Shown piece after piece: positions 46,367 through 58,765 of a stretch of DNA of 64,000 nucleotides. Position numbers and translations under genes: made by a program. Each line of letters starts with the position of its first letter. Within the stretch, counting starts at the first letter, position 1. The notes under the pieces were generated by a model, which was given only the letters and a program-made list of their open reading frames with translations, had not been told where the DNA came from and made no database searches. The DNA is from Zingiber officinale (lineage: Eukaryota; Streptophyta; Magnoliopsida; Zingiberales; Zingiberaceae), in the NCBI RefSeq assembly GCF_018446385.1, contig NC_055990.1, positions 140,256,996-140,320,995 of the forward strand. The letters run 5' to 3'.

Positions 46367-47121
46367 TTCGCTTGGTCCACCGAAGTACTCCCAGGGGTCA
46401 AGCCTGAAGTGGAGGAACACAAGTTGCATCTCCTACCAGATGTCTGGCTTGTAAAGCAGAAGAAGAGAAATTTTTCAGCCGATCAGAATAAAATTATCAG
46501 AGCTGAAGTGGACCAGCTCAGGAAAGCAGGGCATGTTCGTGAAGTACAATTCTCGTCCTGGCTTTCGAATATTGTTTTGGTAGCAAAACCTAATAATAAG
46601 TGGCGAGTCTGCATAAACTTCCGGGATCTCAATAAAGTCAGCCCTAAAGATTGCTATCCCCTGCCCAGGATTGATTAGCTGGTAGACTCAACTACTGGCT
46701 GTGAAAGAATCTGCATGCTGGATGCTTATCAAGGGTATCACCAAATCCCTTTGGCCATGGAAGATCAAGATAAGGTCAGTTTTATCACGGAAGACGGTGC
46801 CTTCTGTTACACCGTCATGCCTTTTGGGCTCAGGAATGCTGGAGCCACATATCAGAGGATGATGGACAAGATCTTTCGGGAGTAGGCCGGGCGCAACGTG
46901 GAGGTCTATGTAGATGACATACTCATCAAATCTCCCCTGGCCGCGAATCTAATATCTGATGTGGAGGCGACCTGTGGCACCCTAAGACAGTATGGATTAA
47001 AATTAAATCCCTTGAAGTGTTTATTCGGGGCTAAAGGGGGAAAATTCTTGGGGTACCTGGTGACGGAGCGCGGAATTAAAGCCAATCCGGAGAAGGTCCG
47101 AACACTCCGGGATATGAAGGT
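46367..47121 (+). pseudogene. pol: Tat-like reverse transcriptase, first part
   Basis: RT motifs in order: WRVCINFRDLNKVSPKDCYPLP, MLDAYQGYHQIPL, MPFGLRNAGATYQRMM and the catalytic VYVDDILIKS (YVDD at 46907-46918). TAG codons near 46676 and 46883 interrupt the frame. It is cut at NPEKVRTLRDMK by the copia at 47122 and resumes at 54713. Confidence 0.88.
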
Positions 47122-48485
47122 TGTTGGATCGAGAAGCGCTAGAGGGGGGTGAATAGCGCTCGCGGCTTTCACTCTTTTCGAATTCGTAAAACATTCGTAA
47201 ATCATTCGATTAACACACTTGAGTAACACAGCGGAATAAAGAATGAACACACAGAAAGACACGAGAGATTTACTTCGTTCGGAGCCAAGATCGACTCCTA
47301 CTCGAAGGCCCGCGATCCTTGACCGCTTTCCGTGGGCAACAACTATAAGCTCGTAAAAATGTACAATAAGATATTACAATTGAAAGCACTAAAACAAATT
47401 ATACCGACAACAATAAAGTAGCAGAATTTGAAGCTCTGGGTTGTCGGGGGCTTGTAACAGCACTTCTGGATGTTTCTTTAGCAGCTTGTAGCGTAAGGAT
47501 TACTTGGAGTTCGTTGTATTGAGCTGCTGGTTGAAACCCTCTTATAAAGGGTGTTCAAGGCGCCTTAAATGCCATCCAAGGCGCCTCCAGGAAGGCCGAG
47601 TCGCCCGCGTGGATCAGCACAGACATGGTCGAACTCTATCTGGTTCAAGGTGCCTTCAGCCTCTCCAAGGCACCTTCAGCCTTCGGTCCAAGGTGCCTTC
47701 AGCCTCATTCAAGGCGCCTCCAGTCTGCTGCGCTGGCTTTTCCTGGCTCGCACCCGAGGGGCCTCCAAGCTCCATGGAGGCGCCTCGGACACTGTTCATC
47801 CGAGGTTAACTTGTGCTCCTTTGGTCCTGCAAAAGTGTTAGTCCCAAACACTTACCCTGCAAAACAAAGTTAGCACAAAACAACAGTAAACATGATAACA
47901 TAATATAATGACAGTCTCCGGACTGTTCGGGTGTGACTTCGGATTTCCAACCGGAAACCCTAGGTCGACCCGACGCCTACTATTCCCTCTATGGGGAGCC
48001 CGTCCTCACCTACTCCATTCAGGAGATTTACCTGATGCCAGTGTGATCCTCCAGATCGACTGGACTTTTGATCGGTGCTCGATGCTTTCGGACTTTCTGC
48101 TGGACTTCCGCTTCCCAGCTGGTCCAGTCTTTCACCTGGTTCGCGACACCAGGACTTTCCACCTAGGGTTACCCCCCTAGGACTTTTGCTTGAAGCACTC
48201 GACCCACCAAGACTTTCCGCATAGGGTTACCACCCCCTATGACCTAGGGTTACCGCCCCCTAGGGTTTTCCCTTTACCTAACCGCAGCTAGAACTTTTCT
48301 CCACCTAGGGTTACCACCCCCTAGGACCTAGGGTTACCATCCGCTAGGGTTTTCACCTGCCTAACCGCAGTTAGGACTTTCCTGAAACACTCATTCAACA
48401 TGTTAGATAACAAAACACCTTAACTTTGAACCCTTTGACGTAATCAAAACATAGGTTCGATCATCGGATGCTTCCCGTACCAACA
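47122..48485 (-). repeat. 3' LTR of the gag-only copia
   Basis: Plus-strand ends TGTTGGATCGAGAAGCGC and CCCGTACCAACA. CAAGGCGCCTTG cluster at 47557-47790; TATA-like CCTTTATAAG at 47541-47550 (minus). Same family as 40081-41454. Confidence 0.9.
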
Positions 48486-51400
48486 ATCTCCCCCTTTTTT
48501 ATTATGGCAACACGGTTCAAATTTAAGTAAAAAAATATGACAGTAAGTACAGAAACTTAAACATGAGCATAACAAAAAACTTTATGCTTCCCCTTTAATT
48601 ATGTTTAAGTTTACTCTTAATTTACTTAACTTTTCTCTCTCCCCCTTTGACATAAATCAAAAAGAATATGGAGGAAAAGAAAAATAAACAAATATTCGAT
48701 TTTAAACTCCCCCTGAAGGGTAGCATATATTTTTCAAAAAAAATCAACTTAGCTATATTTTAGCTTTTAAAATGATTGCGTTGAAAAAGCACTTAGCCAG
48801 ATAGCTAAGTTTAGAACATAATTTTAGTTTAAGGAAAACTTGATTAAGCTTGAAAAATACTTAAGTTAAGGATAGATAACATAGTCAAAATATTTTCAAA
48901 AGTATTTTAACTTGATTTTTCAACGAAAACTTAGTCAAATTTGAAATAGTTTAGAAGAAAACTTAGTTAAAGTTGTTCGAAAGATACTTAATTAAATTTG
49001 AAAAGCTTTCGAAAAAATATTTAGTTAACTTTTAAAAAACTTCTTAAAAGAAGTATTTAGTTAACTTTTTAAATTAGAAAATGATTTTAACAAAAATATA
49101 ACCAAATTTGAGATAGTTTTGAAAGACCATTTAATACTAAGTTAAATTTGAAAAGTTTTTCAAAAGATATTTAATAAAATTTGAAAAGCTAAGTTTGAAA
49201 AAAACTTAGCTAAATTTGAAAAGCTTTTCAAAAGTTACTTGATAATTAGCTTGACTCCGCTCACTCCCCCTTAATTAATGCAAAAATGAATTCCTAGGGT
49301 CCTAGAGTCCAAGTATGTATAAAATATAATAGGTCTTTTATATTTTGAGTGTGAGATAAAGTTAACTTTGTCAATAAAAATATTGAAAATATAAGTTTGA
49401 ATTTCAAATGAGTAAATATTAAACTTTCGAGAATATATTAAAAATTAATTGAAGTTAACCTTTGCAATCATAATTTGATAATCTGATTTGAGAATTAACG
49501 ATATTTTAGACTCCTTTAAACTGATTAAGATTTTGAAATTAATTGAATAATATTTTGAAATTAATTAACTGTTTTAAGTAATTTTGAAATTAATTTTTCA
49601 AAGGTTTTGAAATTCATTTTAAATGGTTTTTAAATAATTTTTTTAACGAATTTTGAATTTTTAAAGAATTTTTTGAAATGATATTTCAAAATAATTTTCA
49701 AAGAATTTTAAAAAAAATAATTTTAGAAATAATTTTTAAATGATTTTTCAAATAATTTTGAAATTGAGTTTTAAAAGATTTTTAAAATATTTATTTTTTT
49801 AAGATTTTTCAAAGAATTTTGAAATTCAGTTTTAAAAGATTTTTTAAAAAAAATAATTTTTAAAACATTTTTTTCCAAATAATTTTGAAATTAAGTTTTA
49901 AAAGATTTTTAAAATAATTTTAAAATAGATTTTTCAAAGATTTTTAAAAAGATTTTGAAAATAATTTTTTAAATAATTTTGAAATTGATTTTGAAAATAA
50001 TTTTTTAATAATTTTGAAATTTATTTTGAAAATAATTTTTCAATAATTTTGAAATTGATTTTCAAAATAATTTTATAATAATTTTGAAATTGATTTTGAA
50101 AATAATTTTTAAATAATTTTGAAATTTATTTTGAAAATAATTTTGAAATTGATTTTGAAAATAATTTTTAAATAATTTTGAAATTGATTTAGAAAATAAT
50201 TTTGAAATTGATTTTGAAATAATTTTAAAATTTATTTTTAAAATAATTTTTATATAATTTTGAAATTGATTTTGAAAATAATTTTGAAATTGATTTTCAA
50301 AATGATTTTGAAATAATTTTTTTAAATAATTTTGAAATTTATTTTGAAAATAATTTTGAAATTGATTTTGAAGATAATTTTGAAATTGATTTTGAAAATA
50401 ATTTTGAAATTGATTTTGAAAGGATTTCTAAATAATTTTGAAATTTATTTTGAAAATAATTTTTAAATAATTTTGAAATTGATTTTGAACATAATTTTGA
50501 AATAATTTTGAAATTGATTTTGAAAATAATTTTTAAATATATTTTTAAAGGAATTTTAAATAATTTTGAAATTTATTTTGAAAGTATTTTTAAATAATTT
50601 TGAAATTGATTTTGAAAATAATTTTTAAATAATTTTGAAATTGATTTTGAAAGGATTTTTAAATAATTTTGAAATTGATTTTGAAAATAATTTTGAAATT
50701 AAGTTTTAAAAGATTTTTAAAGGAGTTTTTAAATTAAGTTTTAAAAGATTTTTAAAATAATTTTAAAATTGATTTTTAAAAGATTTTTAAAAAGATTTGA
50801 AATTAAGTTTTAAAAGATTTTTAAAGGAGTTTTGAAATTAAGTTTTAAAAGATTTTTAAAATAATTTTAAAATTGATTTTTAAAAGATTTTGATATTAAA
50901 TTTTAAAATAATTTTTAATGGATTTTGTAAAAGATTTTTAAAATATTTTTAAATTAAATTTTAAAAGATTTTGAAATTAATTTTGAATTTGAATTAATTA
51001 TCAGTTTGATTTTTAATTATGGAGTTTTAATTAGTTAGTCTGATTTTAATTACTTAGTCATCTCACCCGATCTAAATTTTCAATCAGGGAATCCTATAAT
51101 TTTTGTGAGACGAATTGAGGTTCAATTTAAGGGTTTTGTTTAACTTTGTGTTAGATTCAGATTTAGCTTTGGGTTCAACAAGTAAGCATTATTTGGATAA
51201 ACTTCTAGGCTATGGTGAGTCACAAGGAACTCATTAAAGTAGCCATGCCTTCGAGGTTTTCCAAATAGTCCTACCCATTGAACTTAATACTAAACCTTGG
51301 TCTAACTAGTTAGGATCCATTTAAGGGTAGCTTCGGTCAGTTCCACTTGGCCAAATACACCAGGTCGAAGTCATATCTTCCTAGACATGCGATGCCCAAG

Positions 51401-51979
51401 CTTCCCTAACGTACTATCATCCAAAAACTTCACCAGTACCGTGGATCAAGTTAAACCTAGCTCCTTTTAATCTAACCTTAATTACCCTGCCGGGTAGTCT
51501 ACTCTTGTTTACCCATTTCAGGTAGATTAAGTTTGGTTATCCAGTCGGGTAGTTTAGTTGGGGGTGCCAGCTATTCTGGATTCTCCTTCTATTTTTTTTT
51601 TATTTGACTTAAATTGAATTTTGAATTTTAATTTAATTTCGAATTTTTAATTGAATTTTGAATTTTGAATTTTGAATTTTAATTTAATTTCGATTTCTTA
51701 ATTGAATTTTGAATTTTAATTTTAATTTAATTTGAAATTTTTAATTGAAATTTGAATTTTAATTGAATTTCAAATTTTTTTAATTGAAATTTGAATTTTT
51801 ATTTAACTTTGAATTTTTTAATTGAATTTTGAATTTTGAATTTTAATTTAATTTTAAATTTCTTAATTGAATTTTAAATTTTGAATTTTAATTTTTTTCA
51901 AATTTTTTAATTGAATTTTGAATTTTAATTTAATTTTGAATATTTTTTTTGAATTTTTAAATTTAATTGGAAATTATGT
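48486..51979 (-). repeat. AT-rich repetitive filler in place of pol
   Basis: About 49500-50990 is a degenerate tandem array of TTTTGAAATTGA and AAAATAATTTT blocks with a step near 18 or 36 bases. A second array (51600-51960) is built of TTGAATTTTAATTTAATTT. Between them (about 51000-51590) is ordinary non-coding DNA. 48486-49260 has the polypurine tract and AAACTTAGTTAAATTTGAAAA-like repeats. No ORF. Confidence 0.75.
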
Positions 51980-53125
51980 TCATTTTATTAATATTGTTTT
52001 TCTTTTTGCTCCCCCTGGATCATAGCCTCGATATGGTCTATCGAGGTAGTGTATTTGATCCTTCGGGATCCAATATTGACCAAGTCCAACTTGATTAATC
52101 AATTTGGACTTGGGGACCCATGCTTGGACTGTTTTTCTATTTGTTCTTTCTACAAGAGTTAAGTAAGATTTGTATTTCCTTTTTGGTTTAAATCCTAGAC
52201 CAGTTCTATTGTACACGGCTCTTTGTGTCCCAAGAATTAGGTCAAGATTCTTGGAACCTAAAGAAAACCGTTCTAGTGTTTTCTCCATATCCTTGACTTG
52301 AGTTTTCAGATTGGAGTTCTCTTCTTCAAGTTTTTGAACTTGAGTTGAGTTTCCAGTCTGAACTAGTTCAGTCAAAGATTTGGAGTCAGTCACTTCTTTA
52401 AGGACAGCTACTTCCTTTAGAAGTGACTTAATTCTAAGATTCGACTTAGCTAATTTTCGTAATAAATAATTGACTAAATTATTGAGTCGAGAAATACTCA
52501 CAGCGGGGTCTGGCCCTTCGGAAATGGATACGGATCCGTGGCTTCGCTCGGACTCAGCCTCCGACTCGCTCTCGCTCTCGGACAGGTCGATATGGTCCCG
52601 GGCCATCAGTGCGAGGAGACTCGTTTGATCGAGTTCGTCGTCGTCGTCTTCTGAGGAAGAGTCATCCCATGTCGCCTTCAGAGCCTTGCTTGTACCTACA
52701 CCCAATGCAATACCTTCCTCGGCCGGAGTAGTATCGGTCTGCTCATCTAATTCAAGTAATTTATTTACTAAATCATACTTACTTGTATCCGAAATACCTT
52801 CGTGGAGCTCTGCCAGCTTCTCCCATAATTCCTTAGCGCTGGAGAACGGGCCGACGCGATTCAGTTCCTCCTTCGATATGCTGCATTGGAGAGTGTAGGT
52901 TGCTTTAGCATCAGCTTCCACCTTCTTGATTAAGGCTGGTTCCCAGTTTTCGCAGGATGTGGGCTTGCCGTCTCCGTCGGTTGGTAGTTGTAATCCAGTC
53001 TTGACGATCATCCACGTCTCGAACTGGATTTTGAGGAAGGTTTCCATCTGTCCCTTCCAGTATCCGAAATCTTCTCCGGAGAAGAGCGGGGGACGAACGG
53101 TGTTGAAACCCTCTTGCTGGGCCAT
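51980..53125 (-). CDS. gag: SIRE-like gag
   Basis: I chose ATG 53125 (MAQQEGFNTVRPP); five codons further upstream are open without ATG. 381 codons. The copia gag domain has FSGEDFGYWKGQMETFL and AKELWEKLAELHEG; an acidic Ser/Glu/Asp stretch follows (about 165-215), then a leucine-rich coiled coil (about 225-300) and a basic tail with WVPKSKL and YWIPKDQIHY, which resembles the end of the gag at 15982. No CCHC zinc knuckle is seen, unusual for gag and perhaps lost by internal deletion between the acidic part and the coiled coil. It is the only protein this element could make. Confidence 0.85.
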   Translation of the reverse strand: MAQQEGFNTVRPPLFSGEDFGYWKGQMETFLKIQFETWMIVKTGLQLPTDGDGKPTSCENWEPALIKKVEADAKATYTLQCSISKEELNRVGPFSSAKELWEKLAELHEGISDTSKYDLVNKLLELDEQTDTTPAEEGIALGVGTSKALKATWDDSSSEDDDDELDQTSLLALMARDHIDLSESESESEAESERSHGSVSISEGPDPAVSISRLNNLVNYLLRKLAKSNLRIKSLLKEVAVLKEVTDSKSLTELVQTGNSTQVQKLEEENSNLKTQVKDMEKTLERFSLGSKNLDLILGTQRAVYNRTGLGFKPKRKYKSYLTLVERTNRKTVQAWVPKSKLINQVGLGQYWIPKDQIHYLDRPYRGYDPGGAKRKTILIK

Positions 53126-53383
53126 TGAGAGAATATGCAAAAGAAATAGGAAAAATATGTCCCAAGACTATGTCTTGGATTAGCAGTGCGGGAGTAAAGA
53201 ATTGAAAAAGAACTAACTCGAGTGGTGTTGCACCAACCTCGAGCGAGATCGATATGAACGAAAAAAAACTGGAATATAGTAATAATACTAATTTCAGTTG
53301 ACTCCGAAAAATTTAAAACACCGCGAAAAAAATGCTTGATTGGTGGTTGCACCAGATCAACGTGACCCCGCTCTGATACCAAT

Positions 53384-54712
53384 TGTTGGATCGAGAAGCG
53401 CTAGAGGGGGTGAATAGCGCTCGCGGCTTTCACTCTTTTCAAATTCGTAAAACGTTTGTAAATCGTTCGATTAACACACTTGAGTAACACAGCGGAATAA
53501 AGAATGAACACACAGAAAGACACGAGAGATTTACTTCGTTCAGAGCCAAGATCAACTCCTACTCGAAGGCCCGCGATCCTTGGCCGCTTTCCGTGAGCAA
53601 CAACTATAAGCTCATAAAAATGTACAATAAGATATTACAATTGAAAGCACTAAAACAAATATACCGACAACAATAAAGTAGCAGAATCTGAAGCTTTAGG
53701 TTGTCGGGGGCTTATAACAACACTTCTGGGCGTTTCTTGAGCAGTTTGTAGCGTAAGGATTACTTGGAGTTTGTTGTATTGAGCTGCTGGTCGAAACCCT
53801 CTTATAAAGGGTGTTCAAGGCGCCTTGAATGCCATCTAAGGCGCCTCTAGGAAGGTCGAGTCGCCCGCGTGGATCAGCACAGACCTGGTCGAACTCTATC
53901 TGGTTCAAGGCGCCTTCAGCCTCTCCAAGGCGCCTTCAGCCTCATTCAAGGCGCCTCCAGTCTGCTGCGCTGGCTTTTCCTGGCTCGCACCCGAGGCGCC
54001 TCCAAGCTCCACGGAGGCACCTCGGACACTGTTTATCCGAGGTTAACTTGTGCTCCTTTGGTCCTGCAAAAGTGTTAGTCCCAAACACTTACCCTGCAAA
54101 ATAAAGTTAGCACAAAACAACAGTAAACATGATAACATAATTTAATGACAGTCTCCGGATTGTCCGGGTCTGACTTCGGATTTCAAACCGAAACCCTAGG
54201 TCGACCCGACGCCTACTGTTCCCTCTACGGGGAACACGTCCTCACCTACTCCACTCAGGAGATTTACTTGATGCCAGTGCGATCCTCCAGATCGACTGGA
54301 CTTTTGCTCGGTGCTCGATGCTTCTGGACTTCCGCTTCCTGGCTGGTCCAGTCTTTCACCTGGTTCGCGACACCAGGACTTTCCACCTAGGGTTACCCCG
54401 CCCCTAGGACTTTTGCCTGAAGCACTCGACCCACCAAGACTTTCCGCATAGGGTTACCACCCCCTATGACCTAGGGTTACCGCCCCCTAGGGTTTTCCCT
54501 TTGCCTAACCGTAGCTAGGACTTTTCTCCACCTAGGGTTACCACCCCCTAGGACCTAGGATTACCACCCCCTAGGGTTTTCACCTGCCTAACAGCAGTTA
54601 GGACTTTCCTGAAACACTCATTCAACATGTTAGATAACAAAACACCTTAACTTTGAACCCTTTGGCATAATCAAAACATAAGTTCGATCGTCGGATGCTT
54701 CCCGCACCAACA
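53384..54712 (-). repeat. 5' LTR of the gag-only copia
   Basis: Pairs with 47122-48485. CAAGGCGCCTTG cluster 53816-54026, TATA-like CCTTTATAAG at 53801-53810 (minus). Confidence 0.9.
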
Positions 54713-55204
54713 AAGGCTCCTCAGAGCCTGAAGGAGGCTTAGAAGCTGGTCGGCAGGATAACAGCCCTGTCCCAGTTTATCTCCAGATTAGCAGACAAAG
54801 CGGCGGCTTTCTTCAAAGTCCTCCAAAAAGCTTCTAAGTTCCAGTGGGATGAAGAATGCACGTGGGCCTTTGAAGAGTTAAAGACATATCTGGAGACCCT
54901 GCCTTCTCTGTTCAAACCTGTTGCAGGAGAGCCACTCTGGGTCTACCTGTCAGCTACCCCAGAGGTCGTGGGGGCAGTATTAGTAAAGGAGCAAAACAAT
55001 GTACAGAGGCCAGTGTATTTTTTTAGTCATTTATTAAAGGGAGTTGAGTCTCGGTACACAGCTCTGGAGAAGTTAGTTTATGGATTGGTACTTATGACTC
55101 GGCGTTTAAGGCCCTACTTTCTGGTGCATCCCATTACAGTACTGACCAACAGTACCATGGGCAAAGCTTTGACCAACGTTGAAGTTGTCGGCCGGCTTAT
55201 CTAA
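54713..55204 (+). pseudogene. pol: Tat-like RT end and RNase H
   Basis: Resumes the RT cut at 47121. It shows LVGRITALSQFISR, the connection FQWDEECTWAFEELK and the RNase H-like YFFSHLLKGVESRYTALEKL, up to a TAA at 55202-55204. A TAG near 54748 interrupts the start. Confidence 0.85.
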
Positions 55205-55605
55205 TGGGCGACCGAATTGGGAGAGTACAATATCGCCTATCAACCTCGGACAGCTATTAAGGCACAGGATTTGGCTGATTTCCTGACCGAAGTTCATCAG
55301 ACTGACTCAGAGGAAACTTGGAAGGTATATGTAGATGGGCTAGCTACACGTCAGGGGAGTGGTGTTGGAGTTCTCCTAATATCTCCTCAAGAAGACATTT
55401 TGCAGCTGGTCGTGCGGCTAAACTTCGGAGACACTAATAATGAAGTAGAATATGAAGCTCTATTGGCAGGCCTGCAAGCAGCCCGGCATGTAGGAGCTGC
55501 CCGAGTCATCATTTATTCAGACTCCCAACTAGTAACCCAGCAAGTAACTACAATTTTGAGATTAATAGTGACAAGCTACAAGTATATCAGGAGGCCTATG
55601 AGAAA
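55205..55605 (+). pseudogene. pol: Second (archaeal-type) RNase H of Tat lineage
   Basis: WKVYVDGLATRQGSGVGVLL, then NNEVEYEALLAGLQAAR and IIYSDSQLVTQQV show the D-E-D residues of the extra RNase H that marks Tat-lineage plant gypsy elements. A frameshift at about 55555 separates it from the following frame. Confidence 0.83.
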
Positions 55606-57013
55606 ATGAAGCAAGAGTTCAAGGAGGTCACGGTGAGTAAGATCCCCAGATCAGAAAATGGCAGGGCTGATGAGTTAGCCAAAATGGTCAGCTCTTTGAC
55701 CACCACATGGGTACTGGATAAGTCGATGGCACAAGCCTTCCTTATAGCTCAGAAAGACCTGCAAAATAATATGGACAGGGTTATTGACTGGCGAGCACCA
55801 ATGATCAGCTATCTTCGACAGTGCACTCTTCCAACAGACCTGGAACAGGCACGACTGGTCAGGAAAAAGGCCCATGCCTACACCATGGTGGGAGATCAAC
55901 TATACAAGCGGGTGTTCTCCAGACCTTTACTCAAATGTATCAGCATAGAAGAGGCAAATCAGGTCTTGCGAGAGATGCATCTGGGGTGTTGTGGCAGTCA
56001 TGCTGGAGGCCATACGCTAGCTCAGAAGGTGCTGTTAGCCGGATACTTCTGGCCTACTATATAGAGGGATGCTCAGCAACTCGTGAATACTTGTCTGTCT
56101 TGCCAGAAGCATCAGAATTTGACGCATATGCCTACCTCAGTGCTAAAGACATCTATAGTTTCTTGCCCCTTTGATCAGTGGAGTATGGACATTGTTAGAC
56201 CCTTTCCTATGGCATCAGGTCAAAGGCAATTCTTGCTGGTGGTTGTGGACTACTTCTCTAAGTGGGTGGAAGCCGAAGCCTTGGCCAGGATTACTGAAGG
56301 AGCGGTTATTCAATTTTTATGGAGGAGTATCCTGTGCAGATTCGGCATACCCCATAAGCTAGTATCGGACAATGGAAGGCAATTTCAAGGTCGGAAGATC
56401 CAGGCCTGGTGTCAAGGATTTGGAATTACTCAGGCCTTCACCTCTGTAGCATACCCTCAAAGCAATGGGTAGACCGAGGTTATTAACCAAGAAATTGTAC
56501 GAGGATTGAAGATCAAGCTAGACCACGTCGGGGGAGAAATTGGGTGGAAGAGCTACAAAGCATTCCTTGGACGTACCGTACGACACCTCGGGAAAGCACA
56601 GGCCTTACTCCGTTCCACCTGGTCTACGGCAGTGAAGCAGTGTTACCTATGGAGATCGGGGTGCCTTCAACTAGAAGAATTTTATATGACGAAGAGAACG
56701 CCGAGCGGCGATTGACAGAGATGGATTTCATTACCGAAACTCGCAAACAAACAGCAGCCCGACTGTTTGCTTATCGACAAAGGATGAGGCAGAATTACGA
56801 TAGGAAGGTTGTCCCTCGCTTCTTCGGAGAAGGAGACCTAGTCTAGAAGCGAGTGAAACCCGTGGGAGATGTAGCTAAGCTAGCACCTCAATGGGATGGA
56901 CCCTACAAAGTTATTAAAAAGATGGCATCAGGCGCATACTACTTGCAGGACGACCAAGGAAGAAACCTAGCCGGCCCTGGAGCGCTAACTACCTTCGGCC
57001 TTACCGTACCTAG
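55606..57013 (+). pseudogene. pol: Tat-like integrase
   Basis: Starts with the end of the second RNase H (ENGRADELAKM), then the zinc-binding HLGCCGSHAGGHTLAQK...CLSCQKHQ and the core DQWSMDIVRPFP, VVVDYFSKWVEAEAL, LVSDNGRQFQG and SVAYPQSNG. Expected Q is a TAG after SNG (56470-56472). A frameshift near 56540 leads to WTYRTTPRESTGLTPFHLVYG; TAG near 56845, and the C-terminal GPYKVIKK domain follows. The original stop is probably TAG 57011-57013, in a different frame from the preceding segment. Confidence 0.85.
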
Positions 57014-57017
57014 ATAG

Positions 57018-58748
57018 TGTTGGGATCTTAGATGGCTAGAGGGGGGGTGAATAGCCTCTTAAAAACAAAAACAAAATTTCTACACAGAGATTTGTTAGCA
57101 CAGCGGAAATAATCAAAACAAACACTTATGCAAAGAAGAAAACACACCACCACTAACACAATGATGTACGAGGTTCGGGGATAACTTGCCCCTACTCCTC
57201 GGCGTGTCCGTAAGGTGAACGATCCCTTGATCTTTCGGTAGATCAACCCCCGGACAGATTCCGGCTAAGTATTTCTCCTTCTCGGTGGAGAAACCTCCCA
57301 CAAAGTCTCAAAACAGATTTAGAATGAAGCACAAGACTTAGACTTACAGAATTTTGTGGCTACAATGAATGCACAATCAACTTACAGCCACAATGAATGC
57401 AGAGAGTGAAGAAGAAGTAGATTCACAGCCAAGAGCTTCACAGAACACCCTTGCTTGAACGTCGACAGAGAGTTTGCTACCAAAGAAAGAATACATACCA
57501 AACCTCTCTTCTACCTCCTTCTTATTTCTCTGCTCTCTTGCTGTCTTCAGCCAGAGCCAAACCACTGCATCGAATCACGTCAACCAGTGGCGTATCACTG
57601 TCGCCGAACCAGGCGTCGCCAATCACGCTTCTTCCTCATCTGATTATCTGAGCTCACACCAATACCATCCTTGGTCTTCACTGGTGTCTCTGAGCTCGAA
57701 CCAATAAGGAAGAGTCAAGCTGATTGCAGCCAGTGAGCCAACTGAACAAGCCAGTGAACGTTGACGCTTCTTTTGCACAATTTGCAGCGATAACCAGTGG
57801 AAAAACCATTTTGTTTTATTCCTTTGATAGTCATTGATTTGAATTCAAGCATCACCATGGTACCTGCAACCTGTTACTCAAAAAGCTCACAAGCAGATGT
57901 TAGATCAGACGCATCAGAAACGAATCAGAAATCAGCAGAAACTGACAGTGTGTGCAGACAGTGTGGTGGATCGGTCAGCGGACCGATCCACACCTTTGGA
58001 TTGATGTCTGATCGGTCGTGAGGACCGATCAGGGTATGGCCTGATCGGTCTGCAGACCGATCAGGGATTAATGAGTGCGGTTCCTTGCACTCCTGAGATC
58101 GTCACCTGATCGGTCTCAAGACCGATCAGGATATGACCTGATCAGTCCTACAGACCGATCAGGGTTCATATATCGGTCCACGGACCGATCCACCGCCTTT
58201 TCCTTCTCGCGACATCATCTCCGATCGGTCTGCATCGATCAGATTATCGATGAGCTCGGTGCGATCGATCGATTCAGTGTTTCGATCGATCGCCCGACCG
58301 ATCAAGAACATTGTTTCACCGGATCGGCCGTGCATCGATCGTGCAATCATCCCATCGGATCGGTCGCTGACCGATCCAACGCCCATGTGATATTAGGATT
58401 GGTCTTGAGAACGAGCTACCGAGCCCTCTCTCGACCTAGTCCCGAGAACGAGCTACCGAGCCCTCTCCGACCGTCCCGGAGAACGAGCCATCGAGCCCTC
58501 TCTGACCACTCCGTGCCAAGTTTCCATACTTGGACTTTTCCCATGCCAAGCTCCCTGCTTGGACTTTTCACCAGATGTCTGGTCAACCTTGACCCATCTG
58601 GATTTCCCTTGCCTGGCTTCACTCACCAGGACTTTCCCTCCCAACGGATCAACCTCGATCAGTAGTCAGTCTGAGTTTGATTAATATCTTATACAAACTT
58701 AAATCAGTGTCAACATCAAAACAACAGCCAGGTCAGACTGTATCAACA
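57018..58748 (-). repeat. 3' LTR of the SIRE-like copia
   Basis: Plus-strand ends TGTTGGGATCTTAG and GACTGTATCAACA. It carries the CTGATCGGTC/GACCGATCAG cluster (57967-58380) and short versions of the GAGAACGAGCTACCGAGCC and CCAAG-TTCC-CTTGG repeats (58405-58570) of the solo LTR at 44215. No clear TATA box was found next to the cluster. Confidence 0.85.
57967..58380 (-). promoter_or_regulatory. CTGATCGGTC/GACCGATCAG palindrome cluster in U3
   Basis: About nine inverted-repeat units, some degenerate (for example CGATCGATCG). The motif recurs at 60821-61065 in the same element. Confidence 0.68.
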
Positions 58749-58765
58749 ATCTCCCCCTTTTGTTG

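Larger units (their letters stand above)
47122..54712 (-). mobile_element. Gag-only SIRE-like copia with AT-rich filler
   Basis: LTRs: 53384-54712 (5' on minus) and 47122-48485 (3'). TSD AAGGT/AAGGC at 47117-47121 and 54713-54717, one mismatch. Primer-binding site TGGTATCAGAGC at 53370-53381; polypurine tract AAAAAAGGGGGAGAT at 48486-48500. Gag (51980-53125) is open. No other coding sequence; the space normally used by pol is AT-rich repetitive DNA. The LTRs are close to identical by eye apart from a few indels. Confidence 0.9.

Noticed and set aside
45673..46454. Long frames on both strands (up to 186 codons) with repeated WTFP/KVQVWRL
   Set aside because: Minisatellite translation inside a solo LTR.
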